64,000 nt of DNA from Pseudoalteromonas amylolytica (GCF_001854605.1 NZ_MKJU01000031.1:91048-155047); one strand, 5' to 3'. Positions 8,168 to 17,662 are shown, counted from the stretch's first letter. Notes: a model not told the origin generated them from the letters alone. Translations and numbers: made by a program.

Positions 8168-8606
8168 CTTTGGTAAATGCCTTGTCCATTTTGTTGAACA
8201 TATCAGACAACAGCTTTGCCAGCTCTCTATATCTTGGCTTTCTTGAGGTTGAAGGCGCGTCATACCCGTTAGCAACCATTTTGTGATACAGCTCGTTGTA
8301 CCAACTATTTAGCGATGGGTTCAACGGAGTATCACAACGCTTACCTAACCAAAGCAGACCTTGCACAGGCAATGATAGGAAAAACAATGCCGCCGCTATC
8401 GCCTGCGGTAAATACTGTGCACCTAGCTGACTTGTCTGAAAAAACACGGTAAAAATTGCCAATATCGGCATCACTGTCAACGACAATTCGGTTGCCTTTA
8501 TCACCCTGTATTCAGCAAACATTGGCGCAAGCTCTTTGCGCATGGGCCACTCCTTTGCATATTGGCGTCCAAGCTGCACTTGTGTAATAAGACTATTTTG
8601 CATCAT
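8157..8606 (-). CDS. yfbV: UPF0208 inner-membrane protein YfbV
   Basis: A protein of about 149 residues. KEWPMRKELAPMFAEYRVIKAT, the two hydrophobic segments, and SLPVQGLLWLGKR match E. coli YfbV. In E. coli YfbV sits beside ackA and has been linked to insulation of the Ter macrodomain from MatP; the same neighbourhood (divergent from ackA) is seen here. Three start codons lie in a row (GTG 8609, ATG 8606, ATG 8603). AGGAG at 8612-8616 is too close to the first and best spaced for 8603, so the exact start is uncertain by one codon. Confidence 0.9.
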   Translation of the reverse strand: MMQNSLITQVQLGRQYAKEWPMRKELAPMFAEYRVIKATELSLTVMPILAIFTVFFQTSQLGAQYLPQAIAAALFFLSLPVQGLLWLGKRCDTPLNPSLNSWYNELYHKMVANGYDAPSTSRKPRYRELAKLLSDMFNKMDKAFTKEQF

Positions 8607-8753
8607 CACTCCTAGGTGCTAACTTTAAAGTAAAAATTCAGGTAAAATTATCATTAATAAGTCAATTATACCTTTGTCTAGCGTGTCGCTTATTGGCCAC
8701 TATGCTTTAAGCTTAATACGCGTTTACTGTTATTGTCAAAACGGAAAGTCATT

Positions 8754-9950
8754 ATGTCATCTTCCCATGTTCTCGTTTTAAACTGTGGTAGTTCAAGCCT
8801 TAAGTTTGCCATTATTGATATTCACTCCGGCTCAGAAGTACTTTCAGGGTTGGCTGAGTGTTTAGCTGAACAGCAACCACTTATCAAATACAAATACGAT
8901 GGCGAAAAACAAACGATCACCCTCAGTGCCGGTGATGCGCATCAAGTGGCTATCACTCGGTTAGTAGAACTGGTCAAACACCTTAATTTAGACAAACAAT
9001 TGATAGCCGTCGGTCACCGCGTAGTACATGGCGGTGAACATTTTACTCACTCTGTTCGTATCACACCTGAAGTCATTGAAGCTATCAAGCAAACCAGTGC
9101 CTTAGCTCCGTTACATAACCCTGCAAACTTACTAGGCATTGAAGCCGCTCAAACCGCGTTTGCTGCCTTACCACAAGTTGCCGTATTTGACACAGCATTT
9201 CATCAGAGCATGGAACCTACAGCATTTTTGTATGCTCTACCCTACTCTTTATACAAAGAGCACGGTATTCGCCGTTATGGTTTTCATGGTACTAGTCATT
9301 ATTATGTATCGACCCAAGCACACAAGATTTTAGGCCTAGATAAAGATAATTCACGTATTGTCAGTGCTCATCTAGGTAATGGCTGTTCCGTGACGGCCAT
9401 CAAAAATGGTCTTTCTGTCGACACCAGTATGGGACTGACACCACTTGAAGGCCTGATGATGGGCACCCGAAGTGGTGATATTGACCCCGGTATCTTCGCA
9501 TTTTTAGTGAACCAACTTAAATACTCTCCGACACAGGTAGACTTGCTGTTAAATAAGCAAAGTGGCTTGCTTGGTATTAGTGAATTGTCGAACGATTGTA
9601 GAACCATAGAAGAGGCTGCAGCCCAAGGTCATGAGCAAGCGCAATTGGCTTTGGATATTTTCTGCTATCGACTTGCCAAACAGATTGCCGCTTTCGCGGT
9701 ACCACTTGGTGGTCTAGATACCCTAATCTTCACCGGTGGCATTGGCGAAAATTCCGATGAGATCCGTCGCAAGGTGGTTTCTCAACTAGGGTTCTTAGGC
9801 CTTACACTCGACAATGAAAAAAATCTCGCCGCACGCTTTGGTCAACTGGGCATAATAACTACTACAAATAGTCCATGCGCGGTTGTTATCCCAACCAATG
9901 AAGAATGGGTTATTGCCACTGATGCAGCAACCATAGCACAGGAGCAATAG
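8754..9950 (+). CDS. ackA: Acetate kinase
   Basis: A 398-residue cytosolic enzyme that interconverts acetyl phosphate + ADP and acetate + ATP. Signatures are NCGSSSLKFA at the N terminus, GHRVVHGGE, FDTAFHQSM, RRYGFHGTSH, SAHLGNGCS and FTGGIGENS in order. GGAAAG stands about 8 nt before the ATG at 8754; a longer frame to 8733 lacks such a site. The stop is one base before pta, whose ribosome site lies inside the end of ackA, so the two are a coupled operon for acetate overflow and acetyl phosphate turnover. Confidence 0.97.
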   Translation: MSSSHVLVLNCGSSSLKFAIIDIHSGSEVLSGLAECLAEQQPLIKYKYDGEKQTITLSAGDAHQVAITRLVELVKHLNLDKQLIAVGHRVVHGGEHFTHSVRITPEVIEAIKQTSALAPLHNPANLLGIEAAQTAFAALPQVAVFDTAFHQSMEPTAFLYALPYSLYKEHGIRRYGFHGTSHYYVSTQAHKILGLDKDNSRIVSAHLGNGCSVTAIKNGLSVDTSMGLTPLEGLMMGTRSGDIDPGIFAFLVNQLKYSPTQVDLLLNKQSGLLGISELSNDCRTIEEAAAQGHEQAQLALDIFCYRLAKQIAAFAVPLGGLDTLIFTGGIGENSDEIRRKVVSQLGFLGLTLDNEKNLAARFGQLGIITTTNSPCAVVIPTNEEWVIATDAATIAQEQ

Positions 9951-9951
9951 T

Positions 9952-12108
9952 ATGGGACGTCGTATTATGCTGATCCCCGTTTCAACGGGTGTAGGCTTAA
10001 CTTCCGTATCAGTTGGCCTAGTCAGGGCATTAGAGCAAAAAGCTGTAAAAGTTAACTTTTTCAAGCCCATTGCTCAACCGCGTAAAGACGAACATGGACC
10101 TGAAAAATCAACAGTGATCGTTCGCCAAGGATCAGCTGTGAACCCACCTACTCCCTTTGAGCTGAGTTATGCTGAACAAATGATAGGGGATGGAAAAGGA
10201 GATGATTTACTTGAGGAGATTGTTGAGCGTTTTGAGAGCGCAATACAAGATGATGAAGTTGCAGTTATCGAAGGAATGGTGCCCACACGCTTGCAACCCT
10301 ATGCAGGAAGAGTCAACCGAGAAATAGCGCAAACCTTGGGTGCCGATATCGTGTTTGTACTCACCCCTGGAAACGACAGCAATGAACAACTTGAAGACCG
10401 CCTTGAAATTGCAGCGGGAAATTATGGTACCGTAAACCACAACCGTGTGTTGGGTTGTATTTTCAATAAAGTCAATGCGCCGTTAGATGAACAAGGCCGC
10501 GCACGTGCTGATCTTGTTGATCAACACAACCCCGACGAACTCGAAAACGAAATGCATCGTCTTGCATCACTTCCTATTTTTCGAAAGCATCCGTTTATGC
10601 TACTGGGCTGCATCCCTTGGGATTTCGATCTTGTTGCACCACGCGTTATCGATTTATCTAACTACCTCAAGGCTGAAGTAATTAATGCCGGCGACATGGA
10701 GCATAGACGTTTGCGCCGAGTTACTTTTTGTGCTCGAACAGTATCAAACATACTCAACCATTTTACGCCTGGGGCGCTGCTAGTTACCCCAGGAGATCGT
10801 TCAGACGTATTAGTTGCAGCGTGTTTATCCGCTATGAATGGGACCAAATTAGGTGCCATTCTACTCACCGGTGGCTTTAAGCCAGAACCGCGCATCATGA
10901 CTCTGTGCGAGCAAGCTATGGAAACTGGACTGCCAATTTTAGCCACAACTGCGGATACTTGGCGTACATCGCTGCTGCTACATAACTTCAACATGGAAGT
11001 GCCCAGTGACGATGATCAACGTATTGACAAGGTCAAACAGCATAATGCAGATCATATCGACTCTGACTGGCTAGATGAACTGGCCGTAGGTGTTGCAAGA
11101 ACGCGTAAGCTGTCTCCACCAGCGTTTCGCTACTTGTTAACAGACCTAGCGAGAAAAGCCAATAAAACCATTGTTCTGCCAGAAGGAAATGAGCCGAGAA
11201 CGATTAAGGCTGCAGCAATTTGCGGAGAGCGAGGTATAGCCAAAACGGTATTATTGGGCGAACGCGAAGAAATAGAACGTATTGCAGCACAACAAGGTGT
11301 TGAACTAAACGAGAATGTGACCATTTTAGAGCCACAAAATCATCTCGATAATTATGTCGCGCCTATGGTTGAGTTGCGCAAAGGAAAAGGCCTTACAGAA
11401 GTGGTTGCACAAGAGCAGCTACAAGACAATGTGGTATTAGGCACTATGATGTTGGCACTTGATGAAGTAGATGGTTTAGTCTCAGGTGCTGTACACACTA
11501 CCGCCAATACCATTCGTCCCCCACTGCAATTGATAAAAACTGCGCCCGGCTCATCTTTGGTAAGCTCGGTTTTTTTCATGTTGCTGCCAGATCAAGTACT
11601 GGTATACGGAGATTGCGCAATTAACCCTGACCCTACAGCGGAGCAGTTGGCAGATATTGCAATTCAGTCAGCCGAGTCAGCTGCTGCATTTGGTATTGAG
11701 CCGCGTGTTGCAATGATAAGCTACAGCACAGGTACCTCCGGTCATGGTGCTGATGTAGATAAGGTGCGTGAAGCGACAAAAATTGCGCAACACAAAAGAC
11801 CAGATCTCGATATCGATGGTCCACTGCAATATGACGCAGCAATTATGGAAAATGTCGCAAAGAAAAAGGCACCGAACAGCAAGGTTGCAGGCAAAGCTAC
11901 AGTTTTTGTATTTCCAGATCTCAATACCGGTAACACGACATACAAAGCAGTGCAAAGAAGTGCCGATCTAATTAGTATTGGACCGATGTTACAAGGAATG
12001 AGAAAGCCTGTGAATGATTTAAGCCGTGGAGCACTGGTTGACGACATAGTTTACACCATTGCGCTTACCGCAATTCAAGCTCAGCAAATAGCTGATCAGC
12101 AACAATAA
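9952..12108 (+). CDS. pta: Phosphate acetyltransferase
   Basis: A 718-residue enzyme that converts acetyl-CoA + Pi to acetyl phosphate + CoA, working with AckA. It is the long proteobacterial form: an N-terminal P-loop-like domain (MLIPVSTGVGLTSVSVGL), a central DRTGG-type domain (residues about 220-340), and the C-terminal catalytic PTA domain (about 390-710) with KTIVLPEGNEPRT, GLVSGAVHTTANT and FPDLNTGNTTYK. E. coli Pta has 714 residues. AGGAG stands 7 nt before the ATG. A 12-bp hairpin follows at 12119. Confidence 0.97.
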   Translation: MGRRIMLIPVSTGVGLTSVSVGLVRALEQKAVKVNFFKPIAQPRKDEHGPEKSTVIVRQGSAVNPPTPFELSYAEQMIGDGKGDDLLEEIVERFESAIQDDEVAVIEGMVPTRLQPYAGRVNREIAQTLGADIVFVLTPGNDSNEQLEDRLEIAAGNYGTVNHNRVLGCIFNKVNAPLDEQGRARADLVDQHNPDELENEMHRLASLPIFRKHPFMLLGCIPWDFDLVAPRVIDLSNYLKAEVINAGDMEHRRLRRVTFCARTVSNILNHFTPGALLVTPGDRSDVLVAACLSAMNGTKLGAILLTGGFKPEPRIMTLCEQAMETGLPILATTADTWRTSLLLHNFNMEVPSDDDQRIDKVKQHNADHIDSDWLDELAVGVARTRKLSPPAFRYLLTDLARKANKTIVLPEGNEPRTIKAAAICGERGIAKTVLLGEREEIERIAAQQGVELNENVTILEPQNHLDNYVAPMVELRKGKGLTEVVAQEQLQDNVVLGTMMLALDEVDGLVSGAVHTTANTIRPPLQLIKTAPGSSLVSSVFFMLLPDQVLVYGDCAINPDPTAEQLADIAIQSAESAAAFGIEPRVAMISYSTGTSGHGADVDKVREATKIAQHKRPDLDIDGPLQYDAAIMENVAKKKAPNSKVAGKATVFVFPDLNTGNTTYKAVQRSADLISIGPMLQGMRKPVNDLSRGALVDDIVYTIALTAIQAQQIADQQQ

Positions 12109-12118
12109 TAGTAACGAT

Positions 12119-12155
12119 GCCAAGAGTTAATAGGTTCGCTTTCTTAACTCTTGGC
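12119..12155. terminator. Stem-loop between pta and the ACT-domain gene
   Basis: Perfect 12-bp arms (GCCAAGAGTTAA / TTAACTCTTGGC) with a 13-nt loop and no T-run after it. It probably protects or ends the ackA-pta transcript. A TATACT just after it (12156-12161) may be the -10 of the next gene, but no good -35 is spaced for it. Confidence 0.5.
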
Positions 12156-12193
12156 TATACTGTCTAGATAAAGTTATTGGATAGAGGTAGAGC

Positions 12194-12574
12194 ATGTCTA
12201 AACAAACGCTGCAATTGCTCAGCCATAAATTTACCATTCACAGCCTAGATAGTGACGCGGCCATTCCTATGCAGGTAGTTAATGCCAATATATTTTTCAT
12301 CGCCAAAACTGAAGATGAGTTATCCATTGTATGCCCCAGTAGTATCAAAGTTGATAGCTTTGCAGCAGAAGATGACTGGCGAGCTTTAGAGGTGCTTGGC
12401 CCACTTGGGTTCTCGCTGACTGGGATCATGGCCAATATATCGGGGGTACTTGCTAAGGCCCATGTCTCTATTTTTTCGTTGTCTACCTACGATACAGATT
12501 ATATTCTAGTAAAAGAGCAACAAATCAATGACGCCATTAAAGCACTCAAAAAAGATGGATACCTAGTTCTATAA
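12194..12574 (+). CDS. ACT-domain protein of unknown ligand
   Basis: A 126-residue protein. The C-terminal half (DWRALEVLGPLGFSLTGIMANISGVLAKAHVSIFSLSTYDTDYILV) is an ACT fold of the type annotated as CASTOR/aspartate-kinase-like ACT, and the N-terminal half looks like a second, diverged ACT unit. Such proteins bind amino acids or other small ligands and regulate a partner. Its stop codon shares one base with the start of the IIA-like gene at 12574, which suggests they are made together, but no ligand or partner is evident. Confidence 0.72.
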   Translation: MSKQTLQLLSHKFTIHSLDSDAAIPMQVVNANIFFIAKTEDELSIVCPSSIKVDSFAAEDDWRALEVLGPLGFSLTGIMANISGVLAKAHVSIFSLSTYDTDYILVKEQQINDAIKALKKDGYLVL

Positions 12575-13080
12575 TGCAGTTTTCTACTCCTGTTGAATAT
12601 GCCCCAATTACGACCATTAGTAACCCGTTAATGCATTTAGCCAGCCCATTTACGGGTAAAGTGCTCCCGTTACTGTCTCATCCAGACCCCCTATTTGCCA
12701 AAGGTATGCTCGGAAGAGGGGTTTGCGTCGACATGAGCAGCAACAAGGTGTGCTCCCCTGTAACCGGCACTATTGAAAGAATTAAACGCAAAGGCAGCGA
12801 ATTTATTATTGTTGCCAATAACGGGCTCAAACTATTGGTGCACATTCAGTTGCCTCCTGAAGACAACACAATGGAACGTCAGCCAATCAACGCGTTCGGC
12901 AAGGAGCATGTTGAGCAAGGTGAAATACTTGCTTACTTCGATTTATCTGACCCCCATGCAAGAATGTTAGGTACGCTTATTGTACTCAATGCAGACAAAC
13001 TCGGACCATGTTATTATCCCTTAAAACAAGTGAATGCAGGGCAAGACCCTTTACTCACTATCACTAAGAAACAACCATAG
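12574..13080 (+). CDS. Degenerate PTS glucose-type EIIA-like protein
   Basis: A 168-residue single-domain protein of the EIIA-glucose (Crr) family: SPFTGKVLPLLSHPDPLFAK, GRGVCVDM, CSPVTGTIERI and KLLVHIQL match Crr segment by segment. The phosphoryl-acceptor histidine is kept (His90 in LLVHIQ). The second active-site histidine of Crr, 15 residues upstream, is replaced by Ser75 in KGSEF. It follows the ACT gene with a 1-base overlap; no EIIBC, HPr or EI gene is in the window. It may accept phosphate poorly, or serve as a binding or regulatory protein; a separate true crr elsewhere in the genome would be expected. Confidence 0.82.
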   Translation: MQFSTPVEYAPITTISNPLMHLASPFTGKVLPLLSHPDPLFAKGMLGRGVCVDMSSNKVCSPVTGTIERIKRKGSEFIIVANNGLKLLVHIQLPPEDNTMERQPINAFGKEHVEQGEILAYFDLSDPHARMLGTLIVLNADKLGPCYYPLKQVNAGQDPLLTITKKQP

Positions 13081-13094
13081 AAAGGCCTTAAGTA

Positions 13095-13442
13095 ATGACC
13101 ACCATGTACGGCATTCCTAATTGCGACACCATAAAAAAAGCCAAAAAATTACTCTCTGACAATCACATTGAATTCACCTTTCATGACTATCGAAAAGATG
13201 GTATTAGCCCTGAGCTTATCGACGTATTCTTCAAACATCTTGGCTGGGAAAATGTCCTCAACAAGCGCGGTACAACTTATCGTACACTAAGTGACGAGCA
13301 AAAAAAGAATCTAAATGAGCAAAATGCCAAGCAACTTTTGCTTGATGCGCCAGCCATGATTAAGCGTCCAATCATTCTACATAACGATAATTACCACCTC
13401 GGCTTTAAAAAAGAACAGTACTTAGAGATTTTTTCAATATGA
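13095..13442 (+). CDS. yffB: ArsC/Spx-family reductase YffB
   Basis: A 115-residue thioredoxin-fold protein with MYGIPNCDTIKKAKKLL, in which Cys10 is the single catalytic-type cysteine of this family, and a C-terminal IKRPIILHNDNYHLGF segment typical of ArsC-like folds. E. coli YffB also lies directly upstream of dapE, and here the stop overlaps the dapE start by 4 bp (ATGA). Its substrate is unknown; glutathione-dependent thiol chemistry is the usual suggestion. Confidence 0.9.
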   Translation: MTTMYGIPNCDTIKKAKKLLSDNHIEFTFHDYRKDGISPELIDVFFKHLGWENVLNKRGTTYRTLSDEQKKNLNEQNAKQLLLDAPAMIKRPIILHNDNYHLGFKKEQYLEIFSI

Positions 13443-14581
13443 GTCAACACCGTTGCAGTGACGTCATCAAACTTGCACAAGCGCTCATCCAGCGTCCCTC
13501 TGTCACGCCCGAAGACGCTGGCTGCCAAGCGCTTATTAACCGAAGGCTGGCGGCTATAGGGTTTAACATTGAAGAACACTTCTTCGTCGATACCCTAAAC
13601 ACTTGGGCAAGAAAAGGTAACTCAGGCACACATTTTTGCTTCGCAGGCCACACTGATGTTGTCCCTACCGGAGATGAATCTGCATGGGACTATGCTCCAT
13701 TTGATGGTCAAATCCATAATGGCATGCTTCATGGCCGTGGTGCTGCTGATATGAAAGGCTCATTAGCAGCGATGATTGTTGCCACTGAACGTTTTGTTGA
13801 AAAGCAACCAAGTCATAAAGGTTCAATATCATTTTTGATCACTTCAGATGAAGAAGGCCCCTTTATCAATGGCACCACACGTGTGATTGATTTACTCGAA
13901 GCGCGGGGAGAAAAAATCGATATGTGTCTGGTTGGTGAACCCTCATCAAGACACCAACTAGGAGATGTGGTAAAGAATGGACGACGAGGCTCATTAACAG
14001 GCCATTTGACTGTCAAAGGCAAGCAAGGACACGTTGCCTACCCTCACCTTGCAGACAACCCGATTCATAAAGTCGCCCCAGCTCTTGCGCAGTTGAGCGA
14101 AACAGTATGGGATAACGGTAATGAATATTTCCCAGCAACCAGCTTTCAAATATCCAATATTCAAGGCGGTACGGGGGCGGGTAATGTCATTCCAGGCACA
14201 GTGTATGTGCAATTCAACTTCCGTTTTAGTACGCAAGTTACTGCCGATGAGTTACAGCACAAAGTAGCAGAGATTTTGCAAAACCATGGACTGGATTATG
14301 AGCTTAATTGGATTGTTAATGGCTTGCCTTTTCTGACCGAGCCAGGTCAGTTATTGGATGTGACGCTCAGTGCTATTGAGGAAGTTACGGGTATAGAGAG
14401 CACGCCTGAAACCTCCGGGGGGACTTCGGATGGACGCTTCATCGCGCAAACAGGTTGTAAAGTCATTGAGCTTGGGCCTATTAACGCCACCATTCATCAG
14501 CTCAATGAATGTGTAAGTATTCAAGATCTAGAAAACTTAGCGCTCATTTACGAACGTATTTTAGAGAAGTTATTAACATAA
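13439..14581 (+). CDS. dapE: Succinyl-diaminopimelate desuccinylase
   Basis: A 380-residue M20-family zinc enzyme of lysine and meso-DAP biosynthesis that releases succinate and LL-diaminopimelate. The metal-site motifs are present: FAGHTDVVPTGD (His, Asp), GRGAADMKGS (bridging Asp), TSDEEGP (Glu-Glu), VGEPSS, and the C-terminal NATIHQLNECV histidine. The length matches the 375 residues in E. coli. Its start overlaps yffB by 4 bp, and the M15 peptidase gene follows after 9 nt. Confidence 0.96.
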   Translation: MSQHRCSDVIKLAQALIQRPSVTPEDAGCQALINRRLAAIGFNIEEHFFVDTLNTWARKGNSGTHFCFAGHTDVVPTGDESAWDYAPFDGQIHNGMLHGRGAADMKGSLAAMIVATERFVEKQPSHKGSISFLITSDEEGPFINGTTRVIDLLEARGEKIDMCLVGEPSSRHQLGDVVKNGRRGSLTGHLTVKGKQGHVAYPHLADNPIHKVAPALAQLSETVWDNGNEYFPATSFQISNIQGGTGAGNVIPGTVYVQFNFRFSTQVTADELQHKVAEILQNHGLDYELNWIVNGLPFLTEPGQLLDVTLSAIEEVTGIESTPETSGGTSDGRFIAQTGCKVIELGPINATIHQLNECVSIQDLENLALIYERILEKLLT

Positions 14582-14590
14582 AGGTGACCG

Positions 14591-15262
14591 ATGGATTTGT
14601 CTCTTATCGCCTGTGGGCTCAGTGAAATACACCTAACTGACTGGCGCGGTAAACCAGTGCACAAAAGCATCATCGCTGATCTAACAGCACTGGCTAATGC
14701 TTCTAAACAAGCAGGGTTTGACCTTACAATAGCCTCAGCGTTTCGTAACTTTCAACGTCAAGCGACCATTTGGAATAGTAAGTTTTTAGGCCAGCGACCT
14801 GTGTACGACATCAATAACTGTGAAGTGGAACTCGCAACGCTAAGCGAAATCGAAAAGTGTAAAGCCATTATGTTGTTTTCAGCACTGCCCGGTGCTAGCC
14901 GCCACCATTTTGGCAGTGATTTAGATATCTATGCTAAAAACTGCCTTAATAGCGAACAGTCTCTACAACTGGCTCCATGGGAGTATCAAAGTGGAGGACC
15001 TTTTTCAGAATTTAGCGCTTGGCTTGATGAAAACCTAACAGATTTTGGTTTTTTCAAGCCGTATGCGACGTACAATGGCGGTGTGGCGCAAGAGCCATGG
15101 CATATTAGTCATATCACAACCTCTGAACAGTTGGAACAGCACCAAAATATCGATGCAATCGCCGATGCGATTAGCCAGCACGATATCTTGGGCAAGCAAA
15201 CTATTTTAGTGAATCTAAAAAGTTTACATGAGCAGTTTGTCACCAATATAATCAAAGTGTAA
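14591..15262 (+). CDS. M15-family D-alanyl-D-alanine carboxypeptidase-like protein (VanY-type)
   Basis: A 223-residue protein with the M15B zinc-site pattern: SAFRNFQRQATIWNSKFLG, LPGASRHHFGSDLDIY (His and Asp ligands) and EPWHISH (catalytic Glu-Trp-His). No signal peptide or membrane anchor is visible, so a cytosolic role on peptidoglycan peptides in recycling is more likely than an external one. AAGGTGA precedes the ATG, and it is the last gene of the yffB-dapE unit, which fits a cell-wall peptide theme. Confidence 0.85.
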   Translation: MDLSLIACGLSEIHLTDWRGKPVHKSIIADLTALANASKQAGFDLTIASAFRNFQRQATIWNSKFLGQRPVYDINNCEVELATLSEIEKCKAIMLFSALPGASRHHFGSDLDIYAKNCLNSEQSLQLAPWEYQSGGPFSEFSAWLDENLTDFGFFKPYATYNGGVAQEPWHISHITTSEQLEQHQNIDAIADAISQHDILGKQTILVNLKSLHEQFVTNIIKV

Positions 15263-15273
15263 CTGCAATAGAT

Positions 15274-15302
15274 ACAAGTACAGCCTTAAAGGCTGTACTT
15301 GT
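15274..15302. terminator. Bidirectional terminator between the dapE unit and alaA
   Basis: Perfect 12-bp arms (ACAAGTACAGCC / GGCTGTACTTGT) with loop TTAAA between two convergent genes. T-runs are weak on both sides. Confidence 0.7.
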
Positions 15303-15310
15303 TGAGAATT

Positions 15311-16528
15311 TTAAGACTGGCGATAGCCATCAAAGAATCTTTGCATACGAACCATTGCAGGCTCTAACTCATCTTTATGTGGTAAAAATACCAATCTAAA
15401 ATGATCAGGCTCCGGCCAATGAAATGCTCGGCCATGAACCAATAAGATTCTTTCTTCTCGTAACAGGTCCAACATTAACTTTTCATCGTTCTTAACATTG
15501 AACTTGGCTGTGTCTATTTTGGCAAATGCGTACAATGCCCCTTTAGGTTTGACGCACGACACACCATCTATTTTATTCAGCCCTTGATATGCTATGTCTC
15601 TTTGTTCATAAAGCCTACCACCGGGTTCTATCAACGCATCAATAGACTGTACGCCGCCTAGCGCCTGCTGTATCGCAAACTGGGCAGGTACGTTGGCACA
15701 CAAACGCATGGAAGCGAGTATATCTAACCCTGTGATCAAGTCAGCCATATCACTGACTTTACCACTTAAGATCATCCATCCCATACGCAGACCCGCGGCA
15801 CGGTAGTTTTTAGCCAGGCCATTAAAAGTGATGACAGGCAAATCATCACATAAAGAGGCTATCGGGATGTGTTTAGCGTCGTCATATAGGATTTTTTCGT
15901 AGATTTCATCGCTGAGTAGCAGCAACTGATGTTCACGAGCAATATCAATCAACCCTTGTAACAATGCCTTGTCATATACCGCACCGGTGGGGTTATTAGG
16001 ATTGATCAAAAGTAAGGCTTTGGTTTTGTTCGTTACTTTTTTTCTAATATCTTCTAAATCAGGGAACCAATCTTGCTCCTCATCACAACGATAATGAACA
16101 GGTGTACCGCCCGCTAATTTAACTGAAGCAGTCCATAACGGATAATCTGGTGATGGGATCAGTACCTCATCGCCATTGTTAAGCAATGCCTGTGTGGTCA
16201 TTTGGATTAATTCACTGACGCCATTACCGATATAGATATTGTCTACGCTAATATTTGGCAATGACATTTGCTGATAATGTTGATACACCGCTACGCGAGC
16301 AGAATACAAACCTTTTGAATCACAATAGCCTTGTGCAGAGTACAAGTTACGAATGATGTCACGGTGCATATCTTCTGGCATATCAAAACCAAAAGCGGCT
16401 GGATTACCAACGTTTAGCTTAAGTACCTTAAGCCCGTCTTCTTCCATTTTCTTTGCTTGACTTAGCACCGGCCCGCGGATGTCGTAACAGACCCCATGTA
16501 ATTTATTACTTTTTGATATTTTAGACAT
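15311..16528 (-). CDS. alaA: Glutamate-pyruvate aminotransferase AlaA
   Basis: A 405-residue class I PLP aminotransferase, the same length as E. coli AlaA. Visible motifs are LKLNVGNPAAFGF, YIGNGVSELIQM, PSPDYPLWTASV, LLINPNNPTGAVY, LLLSDEIYEKI (PLP Asp-x-x-Tyr), NGLAKNYRAAGLRMGW (Schiff-base Lys) and HFRLVFLP (substrate Arg). It makes alanine from pyruvate and glutamate in the cytosol. It is a single gene between two small regulators and the dapE unit. Confidence 0.94.
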   Translation of the reverse strand: MSKISKSNKLHGVCYDIRGPVLSQAKKMEEDGLKVLKLNVGNPAAFGFDMPEDMHRDIIRNLYSAQGYCDSKGLYSARVAVYQHYQQMSLPNISVDNIYIGNGVSELIQMTTQALLNNGDEVLIPSPDYPLWTASVKLAGGTPVHYRCDEEQDWFPDLEDIRKKVTNKTKALLLINPNNPTGAVYDKALLQGLIDIAREHQLLLLSDEIYEKILYDDAKHIPIASLCDDLPVITFNGLAKNYRAAGLRMGWMILSGKVSDMADLITGLDILASMRLCANVPAQFAIQQALGGVQSIDALIEPGGRLYEQRDIAYQGLNKIDGVSCVKPKGALYAFAKIDTAKFNVKNDEKLMLDLLREERILLVHGRAFHWPEPDHFRLVFLPHKDELEPAMVRMQRFFDGYRQS

Positions 16529-16618
16529 TTATCCCCCCATTTCCAACGCCTAGCATAGCCTAAAGTTGACTATGAAAACTAGAGGGATAAACAAAGATAA
16601 AACAAGAATTTTAAAATT

Positions 16619-16963
16619 TTAAGGATGCATTGATAGCCACTGTAATAACTGTGATTTAGAGCCTAAAACTTGTTCCGAAATTTGCTCCATATTTTCGCTT
16701 ACGGTAACATCATCACCTTTCATTAGTCCTTGTTCGATAGCTCTGGCGGTACTGCTCAAACTGGTTGCCCCAAACTGCGCAGCATTAGACTTTAAGCTAT
16801 GGGCGTGACGGATAGCCTCCTGTCTATCAGAATTCAGTGCAAGTTTTAGATCATTTTCCAGCCTCTCAAACTCACTGCAACAGAAAACTAATGTATCTTC
16901 GAACTGCTCTCCAAGAAGCGACTGCATATTTTCCAATGCGCTGCTATCTATACTTACATTCAT
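16619..16963 (-). CDS. Free-standing HPt (histidine phosphotransfer) protein
   Basis: A 114-residue all-helical protein with the HPt signature AHSLKSNAAQFGA, where His55 is the probable phosphorylation site, followed by a second helix pair (TARAIEQGLMKG). AAGGGAAC precedes the ATG. HPt proteins carry phosphate between hybrid sensor kinases and response regulators; no kinase or regulator is nearby, so it is an orphan relay protein whose partners are elsewhere. Confidence 0.88.
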   Translation of the reverse strand: MNVSIDSSALENMQSLLGEQFEDTLVFCCSEFERLENDLKLALNSDRQEAIRHAHSLKSNAAQFGATSLSSTARAIEQGLMKGDDVTVSENMEQISEQVLGSKSQLLQWLSMHP

Positions 16964-17077
16964 AAAGTTCCCTTCTCGCGGTTGTTAATACCTATGCTAG
17001 ACAATTCAGTTCATGTTAGCAAAACAAATTGATATTTATGATAAGATTTAGCTAAGGTTTTTGTTTTAGAACATACA

Positions 17078-17662
17078 ATGAAAAGAAATTTTTGCTCAAA
17101 GTGTCGCTACCCTGTAAAAACGTGTGTGTGTAAGTACGTATCCTCTACCGTACATTCACGAACACAAATAATTGTTTTACAGCACCCAGACGAAGCCAAC
17201 TTAGCAAAAAACACGGCGCGCCTATTACAACTACAACTAGGCAATATACAGCTCTATGTTGGACAAGACTTTCAACAACTAAAGGCGTTAACATGCAACC
17301 AGCATTGCGCCTTACTGTATCCCAATGAGCATGCAGTCACGGTACAACAAATACAGCAGCTACCCAAGCTTGATATATTATTCGTAATAGACGGAACTTG
17401 GAAAAAAGCACATAAGATATTGGCATTAAATGCATGGTTACTAGACCTACAAGCAGTTACATTTAATGTGATCCCAGTTAATCAATATCGTATTCGCAAG
17501 GCAGAGCAACCCCATAGTCTCTCGACACTTGAATCTGTCTCTTTATTTCTCAACCAATATGAGGGAATTGACCAGCGACCGTTGCTGAGTTTACTAAACG
17601 GAATGATCACTGAACAAACCAAACTCATGCCCACTCATGTTAAAGCTAGATATGATTTATGA
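17078..17662 (+). CDS. DTW-domain tRNA-uridine aminocarboxypropyltransferase-like protein
   Basis: A 194-residue protein with an N-terminal zinc-knuckle-like RNFCSKCRYPVKTCVCKYV, IIVLQHPDEANLAKNTARLL, and the name-giving segment FVIDGTWKKAHKI. This is the family of E. coli TapT (YfiP), which makes acp3U at tRNA position 47 from SAM. The C-terminal YRIRKAEQPHSLSTLE is characteristic. Its stop overlaps the start of the next gene by 4 bp, so they are coupled. Confidence 0.87.
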   Translation: MKRNFCSKCRYPVKTCVCKYVSSTVHSRTQIIVLQHPDEANLAKNTARLLQLQLGNIQLYVGQDFQQLKALTCNQHCALLYPNEHAVTVQQIQQLPKLDILFVIDGTWKKAHKILALNAWLLDLQAVTFNVIPVNQYRIRKAEQPHSLSTLESVSLFLNQYEGIDQRPLLSLLNGMITEQTKLMPTHVKARYDL

